NCBI GenBank assembly: GCA_040902845.1
Contig: JBBDWM010000018.1
Span: forward strand, 1 to 27,331
DNA: 27,331 bases
Direction: 5' to 3'
From: JALYNX01 sp040902845
GTDB lineage: Bacteria > Actinomycetota > Acidimicrobiia > Spongiisociales > ZC4RG35
Shown here: positions 1 through 7,473 of the stretch, one piece after another
Position numbering within the stretch: the stretch's first letter is position 1
Layout of the letters: each line of letters starts with the position of its first letter
Made by a program: the position numbers and the translations under genes
Notes under the pieces: model-generated
Seen by the model: only the letters and a program-made list of their open reading frames with translations
What the model was told of the DNA's origin: nothing
The model's database searches: none

Positions 1-30
1 GACTCGAAAGAGTCGGGTGGTCCATCCACC
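1..30 (+). promoter_or_regulatory. Two tandem small hairpins in the rpsB leader
   Basis: GACTC-GAAA-GAGTC (1-14) is a perfect 5-bp stem with a GNRA-type tetraloop. GGTGG-TCCAT-CCACC (16-30) is a second perfect 5-bp stem directly after it. No T-run follows, so this does not look like an intrinsic terminator. The position, about 40 bases before the S2 gene, would suit a ribosomal-protein leader or simple mRNA structure. The window starts here, so the 5' extent and any promoter are unseen. Function is inference. Confidence 0.4.
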
Positions 31-69
31 GGCGGGCGGAGGTACAACCAGAAAGGAATCATCGGTGCC

Positions 70-789
70 ATGGTCACCATGAAGCAACTCTTGGAGGCCG
101 GCGTCCATTTCGGGCATCAGACCCGACGCTGGAATCCAAAAATGCGCCCCTATATCTACGGGGAGCGCAACGGAATCCACATCATCGACCTGCGTCAGAC
201 GCTGGAGCAGATCAACGACGCGACTGCCTACGTCACGGACCTGGTGGCTGGCGGTGGCACGGTGCTATTCGTCGGCACCAAGAAGCAAGCCCAAACTGCG
301 GTAGCCGAGCACGCCACTCGCTCCGGGATGCCTTACGTCAACTTCAGATGGCTGGGCGGGATGCTCACCAACTTCGCCACCATCCAAAAGCGGATCTTCT
401 ACATGCGGGAACTGCGCCATCTCGAAGAGAGCGGTGAGATCAACTCGCTACCCAAGAAGGAGCGGCTCAAGCTGCGACGTGAGTTGGGCAAGCTCGAGCA
501 GAACCTTGGTGGCGTGGCCGACCTGCAACGGGTCCCCGACGCCGTCTTCGTGATCGACGTCAACGCCGAGACCACTGCAGTCATCGAAGCCTCGAGGCTC
601 GGGCTCCCGGTGATCGCCCTCGTCGACAGCAACTGTGACCCCGACCTCGTCGAGTACGTGATCCCAGGCAATGACGATGCGATCCGCGCCGCAGATCTCA
701 TCGCCGGGGCCATGGCCGACGCCGCGATCGAGGGGCGGGAGCTGGCTACGGCCAAGAAGTCCAAGGCGGACGACGCCGAAGAGGCCTGA
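70..789 (+). CDS. rpsB: 30S ribosomal protein S2
   Basis: S2 of the small ribosomal subunit, needed for S1 docking and initiation. The 239-residue protein opens with the family signature LLEAGVHFGHQTRRWNPKM (residues 7-25) and carries the typical RWLGGMLTNF and VNAETTAVIEA stretches. It ends in a short charged tail, as usual for actinobacterial S2. Length is normal. ATG 70 is preceded by AAAGGA (about 12 bases upstream); ATG 79 is a possible alternative that would remove only three residues. tsf follows after 8 bases, the near-universal rpsB-tsf pair, so the two are almost certainly co-transcribed. Confidence 0.97.
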   Translation: MVTMKQLLEAGVHFGHQTRRWNPKMRPYIYGERNGIHIIDLRQTLEQINDATAYVTDLVAGGGTVLFVGTKKQAQTAVAEHATRSGMPYVNFRWLGGMLTNFATIQKRIFYMRELRHLEESGEINSLPKKERLKLRRELGKLEQNLGGVADLQRVPDAVFVIDVNAETTAVIEASRLGLPVIALVDSNCDPDLVEYVIPGNDDAIRAADLIAGAMADAAIEGRELATAKKSKADDAEEA

Positions 790-797
790 GTTCGATC

Positions 798-1409
798 ATG
801 GCCGATTTCACTGCCAAGGACATTCAAAACCTTCGGATGGATGCCGGTGTCGGGATGATGGACGCCAAGCAGGCCCTGTCTGATGCCGACGGAGACTTCG
901 ACAAGGCCTTTGAGCTGCTCAGGGAGCGAGGCCAGGCCAGCTCGGCGAAACGAGCCGACCGAGAGGCCAACGAAGGCACCATCGGCACCTATCTCCACCT
1001 CCAGAACGGACGCCCGGTCATGGGCGTGCTGGTCGAGCTGGCGTGTGAGACCGATTTCGTCGCGAAGAGCGACGAGTTCCGGGAGACTGCCGACGACATC
1101 GCAATGCATGTCAGCTGGGCGAGCCCGTCTTGGGTCACACGCGACCAGGTCGATACCGACGAACTGGCCAAGGAGCGAGACTTGTTGGCTCGTCAGGCTG
1201 CGGCCGAAGGCAAGCCTGAGGCTGTGGTCGAGCGCATCGTCGAGGGAAGGATCAACTCCTGGTACACCGACAACGTGCTCTACGACCAGAAATTCGTGAA
1301 CGCCGAGAAATTCGAAGGGACTGTAGGCGACCTCGTCTCCCAACTTGCGGCCAAGATGGGTGAGAACATCTCGGTGCGCAAGTTCGCACGGGTGGCCGTC
1401 GGTGAGTAG
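798..1409 (+). CDS. tsf: Translation elongation factor Ts
   Basis: EF-Ts is the nucleotide exchange factor that regenerates EF-Tu-GTP in the cytoplasm. The N-terminal UBA-like domain has the pattern LR..AGVGMMDAK (residues 12-24). The EF-Tu-contacting core has ETDFVAK (84-90), whose Asp-Phe is known to contact EF-Tu. At 203 residues it is the short form, with a single compact core and no long coiled-coil insertion, shorter than the roughly 280-residue E. coli protein. The stop TAG at 1407 is followed immediately by the pyrH ribosome binding site, so coupling is likely. Confidence 0.97.
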   Translation: MADFTAKDIQNLRMDAGVGMMDAKQALSDADGDFDKAFELLRERGQASSAKRADREANEGTIGTYLHLQNGRPVMGVLVELACETDFVAKSDEFRETADDIAMHVSWASPSWVTRDQVDTDELAKERDLLARQAAAEGKPEAVVERIVEGRINSWYTDNVLYDQKFVNAEKFEGTVGDLVSQLAAKMGENISVRKFARVAVGE

Positions 1410-1418
1410 GAGGGCGAA

Positions 1419-2132
1419 GTGACAGATAGGCCGCGCCGCGTAGTCCTCAAGCTTTCCGGCGAGGCCTTTGCTGATCCAAGCGTCGGTTATGGCATCGACC
1501 CGGCGACTGTGGTCCGGGTGGCCGGCGAGATTGCCACTGCCCACGCCACCGGCGTCCAGATCGCGGTCGTGGTCGGAGGAGGCAACATCTTCCGCGGGGT
1601 GTCCCAGGCCGCGAAAGGGATGGACCCCGCCTCCGCCGACTACATGGGGATGCTGGCGACGGTCATCAACGCCCTGGCTCTGAGAGACGCCTTGGAGAAG
1701 CAGGGAGTGCCGACGCGGGTCCAGAGCGCAATCACCATGCAAGAGTTGGCCGAGCCGTATATCCGATTACGTGCCATCCGCCACCTCGAGAAGGGGCGTT
1801 CCGTGATCTTCGCCGCCGGCACCGGGAACCCGTTCTTCACCACCGACACCACCGCCGCACTGAGGGCGGTCGAGATCGGCGCCGATGTGCTGCTCAAGGC
1901 GAGCAAGGTGGATGGGATCTATGACGCCGACCCGGCAACCAACGCAGACGCCAACCGCATGGCGGATCTGTCGTATATGGATTTCATCTCCCGCGAACTC
2001 AGGGTCATGGACACCACCGCCGTTACGATGTGCAAGGAGCACGGAGTGCCGATAGTCGTGTTCGACATGCTGGCCCCGGGCAACATCCTGAAAGCGGTCA
2101 ACGGCGAGCGAATCGGAACGGTGATCCACTGA
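1419..2132 (+). CDS. pyrH: Uridylate kinase (UMP kinase)
   Basis: Hexameric bacterial UMP kinase of the amino-acid kinase fold. It phosphorylates UMP to UDP with ATP, the committed step to UTP and CTP. Visible motifs are VLKLSGEAF near the N-terminus (phosphate binding), VVGGGNIFRG (51-60), GTGNPFFTTD (134-143, UMP and catalytic loop) and DGIYDADP. The length of 237 residues is normal. The start is GTG 1419, with the strong site AGGAGGG at 1408-1414 overlapping the end of tsf. Position between tsf and frr is the standard bacterial order. Confidence 0.96.
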   Translation: MTDRPRRVVLKLSGEAFADPSVGYGIDPATVVRVAGEIATAHATGVQIAVVVGGGNIFRGVSQAAKGMDPASADYMGMLATVINALALRDALEKQGVPTRVQSAITMQELAEPYIRLRAIRHLEKGRSVIFAAGTGNPFFTTDTTAALRAVEIGADVLLKASKVDGIYDADPATNADANRMADLSYMDFISRELRVMDTTAVTMCKEHGVPIVVFDMLAPGNILKAVNGERIGTVIH

Positions 2133-2145
2133 GGAGGTGAAGGCG

Positions 2146-2697
2146 ATGATCAGCGATCTCTTGACCGAGGCCGAGCACAAGATGGAGATGGCAACCGATC
2201 ACGTCGCAACCGAGTTCTCCACGGTGAGGACCGGCCGGGCCAACCCCCAACTCCTGCAACGGATTCACGTTGACTACTACGGGACTCCCACCCCCCTCCA
2301 ACAACTGGCTTCGATAGCCGTCCCCGAGCCCCGTCTGCTGGTAGTGAACCCCTTCGACAGGTCAACCGTTTCGGACATCGAGAGGGCCATCCAGCAATCG
2401 GATCTCGGTCTCAACCCGTCCAACGACGGGTCGGTGATCAGGATCGCCTTCCCACCCCTGACCGAGGATCGTCGCCGGGACCTGATCAAGGTCGTGAAAC
2501 ACATGGCCGAGGAAGGACGGGTCGCCATCCGTAACATCAGACGTCATATGAAGACGGACATGGAGACGTTGCATGGAGAGATCTCAGACGACGACATCCG
2601 CCGGGGAGAGGACGAGCTCCAAAAGCTCACTGATCGTTTCATTGTGAGAATCGACAAGCTGCTCACCAGCAAGGAAGAAGATCTGCTCGAGGTATGA
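2146..2697 (+). CDS. frr: Ribosome recycling factor
   Basis: RRF splits post-termination ribosomes together with EF-G. The 183-residue protein matches the usual length of about 185. It has the typical TVRTGRANPQLL helix, the YYGTPTPLQQLA segment of domain II and the NIRRHMKTD return helix. I chose ATG 2146 over the in-frame GTG 2137. The strong site GGAGGT (2133-2138) overlaps that GTG but lies 7 bases before the ATG, and MISDLLTEAE is a normal RRF start. The stop overlaps the cdsA start (ATGA), so translation is coupled. Confidence 0.95.
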   Translation: MISDLLTEAEHKMEMATDHVATEFSTVRTGRANPQLLQRIHVDYYGTPTPLQQLASIAVPEPRLLVVNPFDRSTVSDIERAIQQSDLGLNPSNDGSVIRIAFPPLTEDRRRDLIKVVKHMAEEGRVAIRNIRRHMKTDMETLHGEISDDDIRRGEDELQKLTDRFIVRIDKLLTSKEEDLLEV

Positions 2698-3878
2698 GCG
2701 ACCGCACCGACAGCGAACGAGACAAAGGCTTCCACCGACCCTGGGAGTCGGAGGATTCGGAAGGCGACGCCGACGTTTTCACCCTGCCCGAGACCGAGCG
2801 CCCGACACCCAGCGATGTCGATCTCACCGATTGGGAGGCGATGACAGCCGATAGCGGCGCCCTGGAGGACTACACGGCCGAGGACTACGCAGCTGCCACC
2901 ACCGAGGAATACCGGGGCCTTGCCGAGGATGTGAGTCGAGCCGCCGAGGAGGAATGGGAGCAGCAGGCTGTGGCCGCGACCATGCCTGGCGTCGACAGCG
3001 GGTTGGTTGGCTTCGAGGATGTGACCGGGGCGACCGCGGACAGCGAGGAGGACTACGAGGCTCGGGAGCAAGCCGCGAGCTCGGATCTCGCGATGCGGGT
3101 CGGCTCGGCGGTGGTCATTTTTGGGATGTTCCTGGGAAGCCTTTTCCTGGGAGGCTGGTGGTTCACGACATTCATCATCCTGGTGATGGTCGTTGCGACC
3201 GGTGAGTTCTATGCCACGGTGCGCCACTCCGGGTACCGACCCCTCGCCCTGTTCGGTCTGCTCGGTGTCGTGTTGATGGGTATCGGGGCCGATACCTCCG
3301 GCGTGGTCGCCATCGGCGGTTGGGCGGCCCTCGTCGCGACGGGTTCGGTGCTTTTCTTCTCGCTCTCGCCGCGCAGACAGCCGCTGGAAGACGCGGCGGT
3401 CACCGTTGGTGCCATGGCCTGGGTGGGCCTTTTGTCCTTCGCCATCCTGATCGCCGCCGGTCCCCGTCCCTTGGAGTACATCCTCTTCGCAGTGCTCCTC
3501 GTCGCCTTCAATGACACGGGCGCCTATTTCATCGGCCGGGCCTTAGGGCAAAGGAGGCTGGCGCCTGTTCTCTCGCCACAGAAGACGGTCGAAGGGTTTT
3601 TCGGCGGGCTGATCGCCGGTCTTGTAATTGCATCGATCCTCGTCACCTTCCCGGGGTGGGAGGACATTGGTCTCGCCAGAGGACTGGTGGCAGCCGCCCT
3701 TGTAGGCGTAGTCGGTCCGATCGGGGACGCTGCGGAGTCGATGGTGAAGCGCGCCCTCGGCGTCAAGGACATGGGGTCAGTCCTGCCCGGGCATGGCGGG
3801 ATCCTCGATCGCATCGACTCGTTCCTGTTCGCTGTCCCCGCTATCTACTTCCTCTTCCGGGGTTTCGGGCTTCTGTGA
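2694..3878 (+). CDS. cdsA: Phosphatidate cytidylyltransferase with a long acidic N-terminal extension
   Basis: CdsA makes CDP-diacylglycerol from phosphatidate and CTP at the cytoplasmic membrane, the branch point for phospholipids. The C-terminal part holds several hydrophobic helices and the family signature: S349, K352-R353, K358-D359, H367-G368-G369, D372-R373 and D375. The motif AFNDTGAYFIGR lies at 271-282. The first ~130 residues are not membrane-like. They are very rich in Asp and Glu, with Tyr-Glu/Asp patches around residues 57-75 and 117-125, and have no counterpart in typical ~270-residue CdsA. The start ATG 2694 overlaps the frr stop; in-frame coding with high GC3 continues through the extension, so it seems real rather than a misplaced start. 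Confidence 0.93.
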   Translation: MSDRTDSERDKGFHRPWESEDSEGDADVFTLPETERPTPSDVDLTDWEAMTADSGALEDYTAEDYAAATTEEYRGLAEDVSRAAEEEWEQQAVAATMPGVDSGLVGFEDVTGATADSEEDYEAREQAASSDLAMRVGSAVVIFGMFLGSLFLGGWWFTTFIILVMVVATGEFYATVRHSGYRPLALFGLLGVVLMGIGADTSGVVAIGGWAALVATGSVLFFSLSPRRQPLEDAAVTVGAMAWVGLLSFAILIAAGPRPLEYILFAVLLVAFNDTGAYFIGRALGQRRLAPVLSPQKTVEGFFGGLIAGLVIASILVTFPGWEDIGLARGLVAAALVGVVGPIGDAAESMVKRALGVKDMGSVLPGHGGILDRIDSFLFAVPAIYFLFRGFGLL

Positions 3879-5020
3879 CCCGGCCGGTGGTCGTCCTCGG
3901 GGCGACCGGCTCCATCGGGTCCCAGACACTGGAAGTCGCGGGCAATCTCGGGTTCGAGGTCGCAGGTCTGGCGGCGCGTGATCCCTCACCCGAACTGCTG
4001 AAACTGGCGACCCGGTATCCAACGGCCCGAATCGCGGTGGCCGGCGGGTCGACCGAGGACAGAAAGGGCTTCGAGAGCGAGTTGGGGCGGTCGGTGACAT
4101 ATGACACCGATGCCGTGATCGAGTTGGCTCGTACCCCTGGGTCGATCGTCGTCAACGGCATCGTGGGCGCGGCTGGTTTGCGGGCGACGATCGCCGCTCT
4201 CGAGGCCGGCAATCGCGTCGCCCTTGCCAACAAGGAGAGCCTGGTGGCCGGAGGGCCGGTGGTGAAGGCTGCCCTCTCCCAACATGGTGGGGAGCTGATC
4301 CCGGTGGACAGTGAGCATTCGGCGTTGATGCAATGTCTCGTCGGTGAGGCGCCGGATTCTGTTGCTCGCTTGATGCTTACCGCCTCGGGTGGGCCATTTC
4401 GGGGTCGAGACCGGGAGTCGCTCGCCGAGGTCACCCCCGAGGAGGCGCTGCGTCACCCGACCTGGGACATGGGGCGCCGGATCACGATCGACTCCGCCAC
4501 GTTGTTCAACAAGGGATTGGAGGTGATCGAGGCACACCATCTCTTCGACATCCCCTACGACGCGATCGACGTCGTGGTGCACCCCCAATCGATCCTGCAC
4601 TCGGCCGTGGAGTTCGTGGACGGCTCGTGGAAGGGCCATTTCGGCCAAGCCGACATGAGGATCCCGATCCAGTATGCATTGACAGCCCCAAAGCGGGCAC
4701 CGACGGCTGTGCAGCCCTTTTCGTTCGCGGACCTGTCGCTCACCTTCGAGGAGCCGGATCGGCTCACGTTCCCGGCGATCGACCTGGCATTTGCCGCCGG
4801 GGCCCAGGGCGGTTCCAGCCCCGCAGTCCTAAATGCAGCCGACGAGGTCGCCGTCGAGGCCTTCCTGCAACGGCGTCTCGGCTTTCTGGGGATAGCCGAG
4901 GTCGTGGCGAGGACGATGGAATCGGTCCCCTGGCGAGAGGTCACCGACGTGGAGAGCGTCCTCGCGGCCGATACCGAGGCCCGTACGGCCGCGGCTGCCT
5001 TTATTGCAGGAGCTTGCTGA
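3875..5020 (+). CDS. dxr: 1-deoxy-D-xylulose 5-phosphate reductoisomerase
   Basis: DXR (IspC) converts DXP to 2-C-methyl-D-erythritol 4-phosphate with NADPH, the committed step of the non-mevalonate isoprenoid pathway and the fosmidomycin target. Residues 9-15 (GATGSIG) form the NADPH loop. D145 and E147 (VDSEHS) and E216 (NKGLE) match the known metal ligands D150, E152 and E231 of E. coli. H194 (RHPTW), S171 (SGGPF), N212 and K213 fit the substrate-binding residues. The 381-residue length is normal. The GTG start at 3875 overlaps the cdsA stop (GTGA). ispG lies two genes downstream, so two steps of one pathway flank rseP. Confidence 0.95.
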   Translation: MTRPVVVLGATGSIGSQTLEVAGNLGFEVAGLAARDPSPELLKLATRYPTARIAVAGGSTEDRKGFESELGRSVTYDTDAVIELARTPGSIVVNGIVGAAGLRATIAALEAGNRVALANKESLVAGGPVVKAALSQHGGELIPVDSEHSALMQCLVGEAPDSVARLMLTASGGPFRGRDRESLAEVTPEEALRHPTWDMGRRITIDSATLFNKGLEVIEAHHLFDIPYDAIDVVVHPQSILHSAVEFVDGSWKGHFGQADMRIPIQYALTAPKRAPTAVQPFSFADLSLTFEEPDRLTFPAIDLAFAAGAQGGSSPAVLNAADEVAVEAFLQRRLGFLGIAEVVARTMESVPWREVTDVESVLAADTEARTAAAAFIAGAC

Positions 5021-5045
5021 CTAGAACCGGCGGCGAAGGTAGCGT
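5017..5045 (+). promoter_or_regulatory. Candidate promoter for rseP (possibly leaderless)
   Basis: CTGACT at 5017-5022 and TAGCGT at 5040-5045 are separated by exactly 17 bases, giving 4 of 6 matches to TTGACA and a TANNNT-type -10. The rseP GTG begins only 6 bases after the -10, where transcription would normally start, and no good Shine-Dalgarno precedes it. This arrangement fits a leaderless mRNA, which is common in actinobacteria. It is a sequence-pattern inference; read-through from dxr is also possible. Confidence 0.4.
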
Positions 5046-5051
5046 GTCACC

Positions 5052-6170
5052 GTGCTCGGAGGAATGGCAGCAGCCGTCGCAATCATCGTTTTCGTCACCG
5101 CCCACGAGGCGGGGCACTTCTTCGCGGCCAAGGCGGTCGGTATGAAGACCACCCAGTTCTTCTTCGGTTTCGGGCCCAAGATCTGGTCCACCCAGCGCGG
5201 CGAGACCGAATACGGAGTCAAGTGGATACCTCTGGGCGGTTATGTGCGGATCATCGGCATGAACCCGCTCGAAGAGATCGATCCTTCCGACGTCGGCCGG
5301 ACCTATCGAGAGAAGAAATTCTGGGAGAAGAGTGTGGTGGTCCTGGCCGGGGTGGGGATGAACTTCCTCATCGCGTTCGTCATCTTTTACGGGATTGTGC
5401 TCACCAACGGGGTTGACGTCATTCAACCGGCCGTGAATAAGGTCATCGCGACGGTGCAGGTGGGCGACGAAGAGGTCCCGACGCCCGCTGCAGTGGCTGG
5501 TCTGCAAAGCGGCGATGTTCTCGTCGCGATCGGGCCCCATCAGATCGATGAATGGGAGGACGTTCCCGTGGCTCTCGACTCCGTTGGCGGCGGCCCGACG
5601 ACGGTCACGGTAGACCGGGAGGGCGAGACGCTCACCTTCGAGGTCGACATGGTCGAGCGGGAAAGCGCCGACGGCTCGGGGACTACCGGGTTCCTCGGTG
5701 TCGCCCCGCTGATCGAGAACAGTCAGGCTGGACCGGTTCAGTCCATCGGCATCGCCGGCCAGCAGGTTTGGGAAGGCATCGGGTTCACCTTCAAGGCACT
5801 AGGAGACATGCTCAAGCCATCGAGTCTCGCCCAATACCTGGCTGTCTTCGCCGGTGACACCGATATCGATGAGAACATCAGACCCGTTAGCCCGATAGGA
5901 ATAGTCAATATCGGCACCCAGGCGCCATCGAGCGCCGCCTTTTTCGGCATCCTCGCCTTCGTCAATGTGATTCTGGCCACGATCAACCTGTTGCCTCTGT
6001 TTCCCCTCGATGGCGGCCATTTCGCCGTTGCCGTCTACGAGAGATTGACGGGGCGCGTGGCGAACGTGCGCAGGCTGGCTCCCGTGGCGGCGGCGGTGAT
6101 CGCCATCTTCGCCTTCCTCGGTTTCGTCGCAATCATCCTCGACATCGTCAATCCGATCTCATTGTCTTGA
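5052..6170 (+). CDS. rseP: Site-2 protease, RseP/RIP family intramembrane zinc metalloprotease
   Basis: Polytopic inner-membrane protease that cuts transmembrane anti-sigma factors and related substrates. The zinc motif HEAGH is at residues 18-22 in the first helix. The third zinc ligand is probably D320 of the PLDGG motif near the C-terminus. A PDZ domain lies between (about residues 120-210, around AGLQSGDVLVAIG). Further helices occur near 100-120, 295-315 and 340-365. The 372-residue length is normal. GTG 5052 was chosen because it gives a short N-terminus ending in the catalytic helix; ATG 5064 is possible but has GGAGG only one base before it. The substrate anti-sigma factor is not in the window. 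Placement between dxr and ispG is common in actinobacteria. Confidence 0.93.
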   Translation: MLGGMAAAVAIIVFVTAHEAGHFFAAKAVGMKTTQFFFGFGPKIWSTQRGETEYGVKWIPLGGYVRIIGMNPLEEIDPSDVGRTYREKKFWEKSVVVLAGVGMNFLIAFVIFYGIVLTNGVDVIQPAVNKVIATVQVGDEEVPTPAAVAGLQSGDVLVAIGPHQIDEWEDVPVALDSVGGGPTTVTVDREGETLTFEVDMVERESADGSGTTGFLGVAPLIENSQAGPVQSIGIAGQQVWEGIGFTFKALGDMLKPSSLAQYLAVFAGDTDIDENIRPVSPIGIVNIGTQAPSSAAFFGILAFVNVILATINLLPLFPLDGGHFAVAVYERLTGRVANVRRLAPVAAAVIAIFAFLGFVAIILDIVNPISLS

Positions 6171-6177
6171 GGCTGAT

Positions 6178-7386
6178 ATGACCCCGAGACGCCCCACCCG
6201 TCAGCTCCACGTCGGCAAGGTCGCGGTAGGGGGAGACGCACCGGTTTCGGTGCAGTCGATGACGACGACCAAAACCGCCGATGTCGACGGAACTCTTTCT
6301 CAGGTTTATGCGCTCGCCGGGGCCGGTGCCGACATCGTTCGCATCACATGCAACGAGGTGGAGGCGGCCCAGGGGCTGGCCGAGATCGTCCCCAGATCCC
6401 CGGTTCCGATCATTGCCGATATCCATTATCAGTACCGCCTGGCTCTGGCCGCGCTCGAGGCAGGCGTTCAGGGGCTGCGTCTCAACCCGGGCAACATCCG
6501 CAAAGAGGACCAGATCAAGACAGTGGCCCGGGAGGCCAAGGAGCGAGGGGTCCCGATACGGGTGGGGGTCAACGCCGGATCACTCGACAGGGACATCCTC
6601 GAGCAATACGGGAGCGCGGTTCCCCAGGCGCTGGTCGATTCGGCCTTGAAGGAGATCCGCTATCTCGAAGAGGTCGACTTTACCGACATCAAGATCTCGG
6701 TAAAGCACTCCAACGTGCCGTCGATGATCGAGTCCTACCGTCTCCTGTCCCAGACCGTGGACTATCCGCTCCACCTCGGTGTGACCGAGGCCGGGCCGCC
6801 CCCATCCGGTTTGATCAAGGGGGTCGCCGGCATAGCCACCCTTCTCGACGAAGGGATCGGCGACACCATCCGGTTCTCGCTGACGGCGGATCCCGTGGAG
6901 GAGGCCAAGGCCGGTCGCCAACTCCTGGAGATCCTCGGTCTCAGAGAGCGCAAGGGCCTGGATCTCATCGCCTGCCCGTCGTGTGGGCGTGCCGAGGTCG
7001 ACGTGATCGACGTGGCGACCAGGGCCCAGGCCGCCCTCGAAGCCGAGAATCTGCCGATACAGGTGGCAGTGATGGGCTGTGTCGTCAACGGCCCGGGGGA
7101 GGCCCGGGAGGCCGACATCGGGATTGCCGCCGGGCGGGGCAAGGGCCATCTGTTCATCAAGGGCCAGGTGGTCAGGGTTGTGCCGGAGGCGGACATGGTC
7201 GAGGCCCTTCTTGACGAGGCGCGCAAACTGGTCGAGGAGGGTGTCGAGAGCCGGCTGGCCCACGCCCAGGCGAACGCGGCGGAAATCGCGGCTGCAGCCC
7301 GCGAGGAGCTGATCCAGATCCAAGGAGATGTCAACCATTCCCGGGATCGCCGGGCTCGTGTAGCCGAGGTCGCCTCGTCCGACTGA
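6178..7386 (+). CDS. ispG: 4-hydroxy-3-methylbut-2-enyl diphosphate synthase
   Basis: IspG (GcpE) is the iron-sulfur enzyme that converts MEcPP to HMBPP, the penultimate step of the non-mevalonate pathway. Cysteines C266 and C269 (CPSCGR), C301 (GCVVNGPGEA) and E308 match the family's three-Cys plus Glu [4Fe-4S] ligand set. The N-terminal TIM-barrel part starts with VAVGGDAPVSVQSMTTT. The length is 402 residues, slightly long because of a charged C-terminal tail of ~40 residues. ATG 6178 lies 7 bases after the rseP stop. The electron donor is not encoded nearby. Confidence 0.95.
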   Translation: MTPRRPTRQLHVGKVAVGGDAPVSVQSMTTTKTADVDGTLSQVYALAGAGADIVRITCNEVEAAQGLAEIVPRSPVPIIADIHYQYRLALAALEAGVQGLRLNPGNIRKEDQIKTVAREAKERGVPIRVGVNAGSLDRDILEQYGSAVPQALVDSALKEIRYLEEVDFTDIKISVKHSNVPSMIESYRLLSQTVDYPLHLGVTEAGPPPSGLIKGVAGIATLLDEGIGDTIRFSLTADPVEEAKAGRQLLEILGLRERKGLDLIACPSCGRAEVDVIDVATRAQAALEAENLPIQVAVMGCVVNGPGEAREADIGIAAGRGKGHLFIKGQVVRVVPEADMVEALLDEARKLVEEGVESRLAHAQANAAEIAAAAREELIQIQGDVNHSRDRRARVAEVASSD

Positions 7387-7409
7387 CTACCGTCGCCTTC
7401 CCCCTCACG

Positions 7410-7456
7410 TAATTGGGACCTAGAGGGGTCACATACGGACCTCGGGGTCCCAATTA
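7410..7456 (+). promoter_or_regulatory. Palindromic, possibly switching, leader upstream of proS
   Basis: TAATTGGGACC (7410-7420) is perfectly complementary to GGTCCCAATTA (7446-7456), an 11-bp stem around a 25-base loop. The loop also contains GGACC (7437-7441), which can instead pair with the same GGTCC (7446-7450) across a 4-base loop. The left arm's GACC (7417-7420) can pair with GGTC (7427-7430). The folds are therefore mutually exclusive. No T-run follows, and proS starts 18 bases downstream with only a weak GAGAAG site. It could be a translational RNA switch, a protein operator or a dispersed palindromic repeat. The complementarity is seen; the role is inference. Confidence 0.5.
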
Positions 7457-7473
7457 ACAGAGAAGTTCACACC

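Noticed and set aside
399..1742. A 447-codon open frame on the minus strand
   Set aside because: It lies opposite rpsB, tsf and pyrH, spans their junctions, resembles no family and arises from GC-rich codon bias of the real genes.
7410..7456. T-box or intrinsic terminator before proS
   Set aside because: I see no T-box core motif or specifier loop, and no T-run follows the stem.
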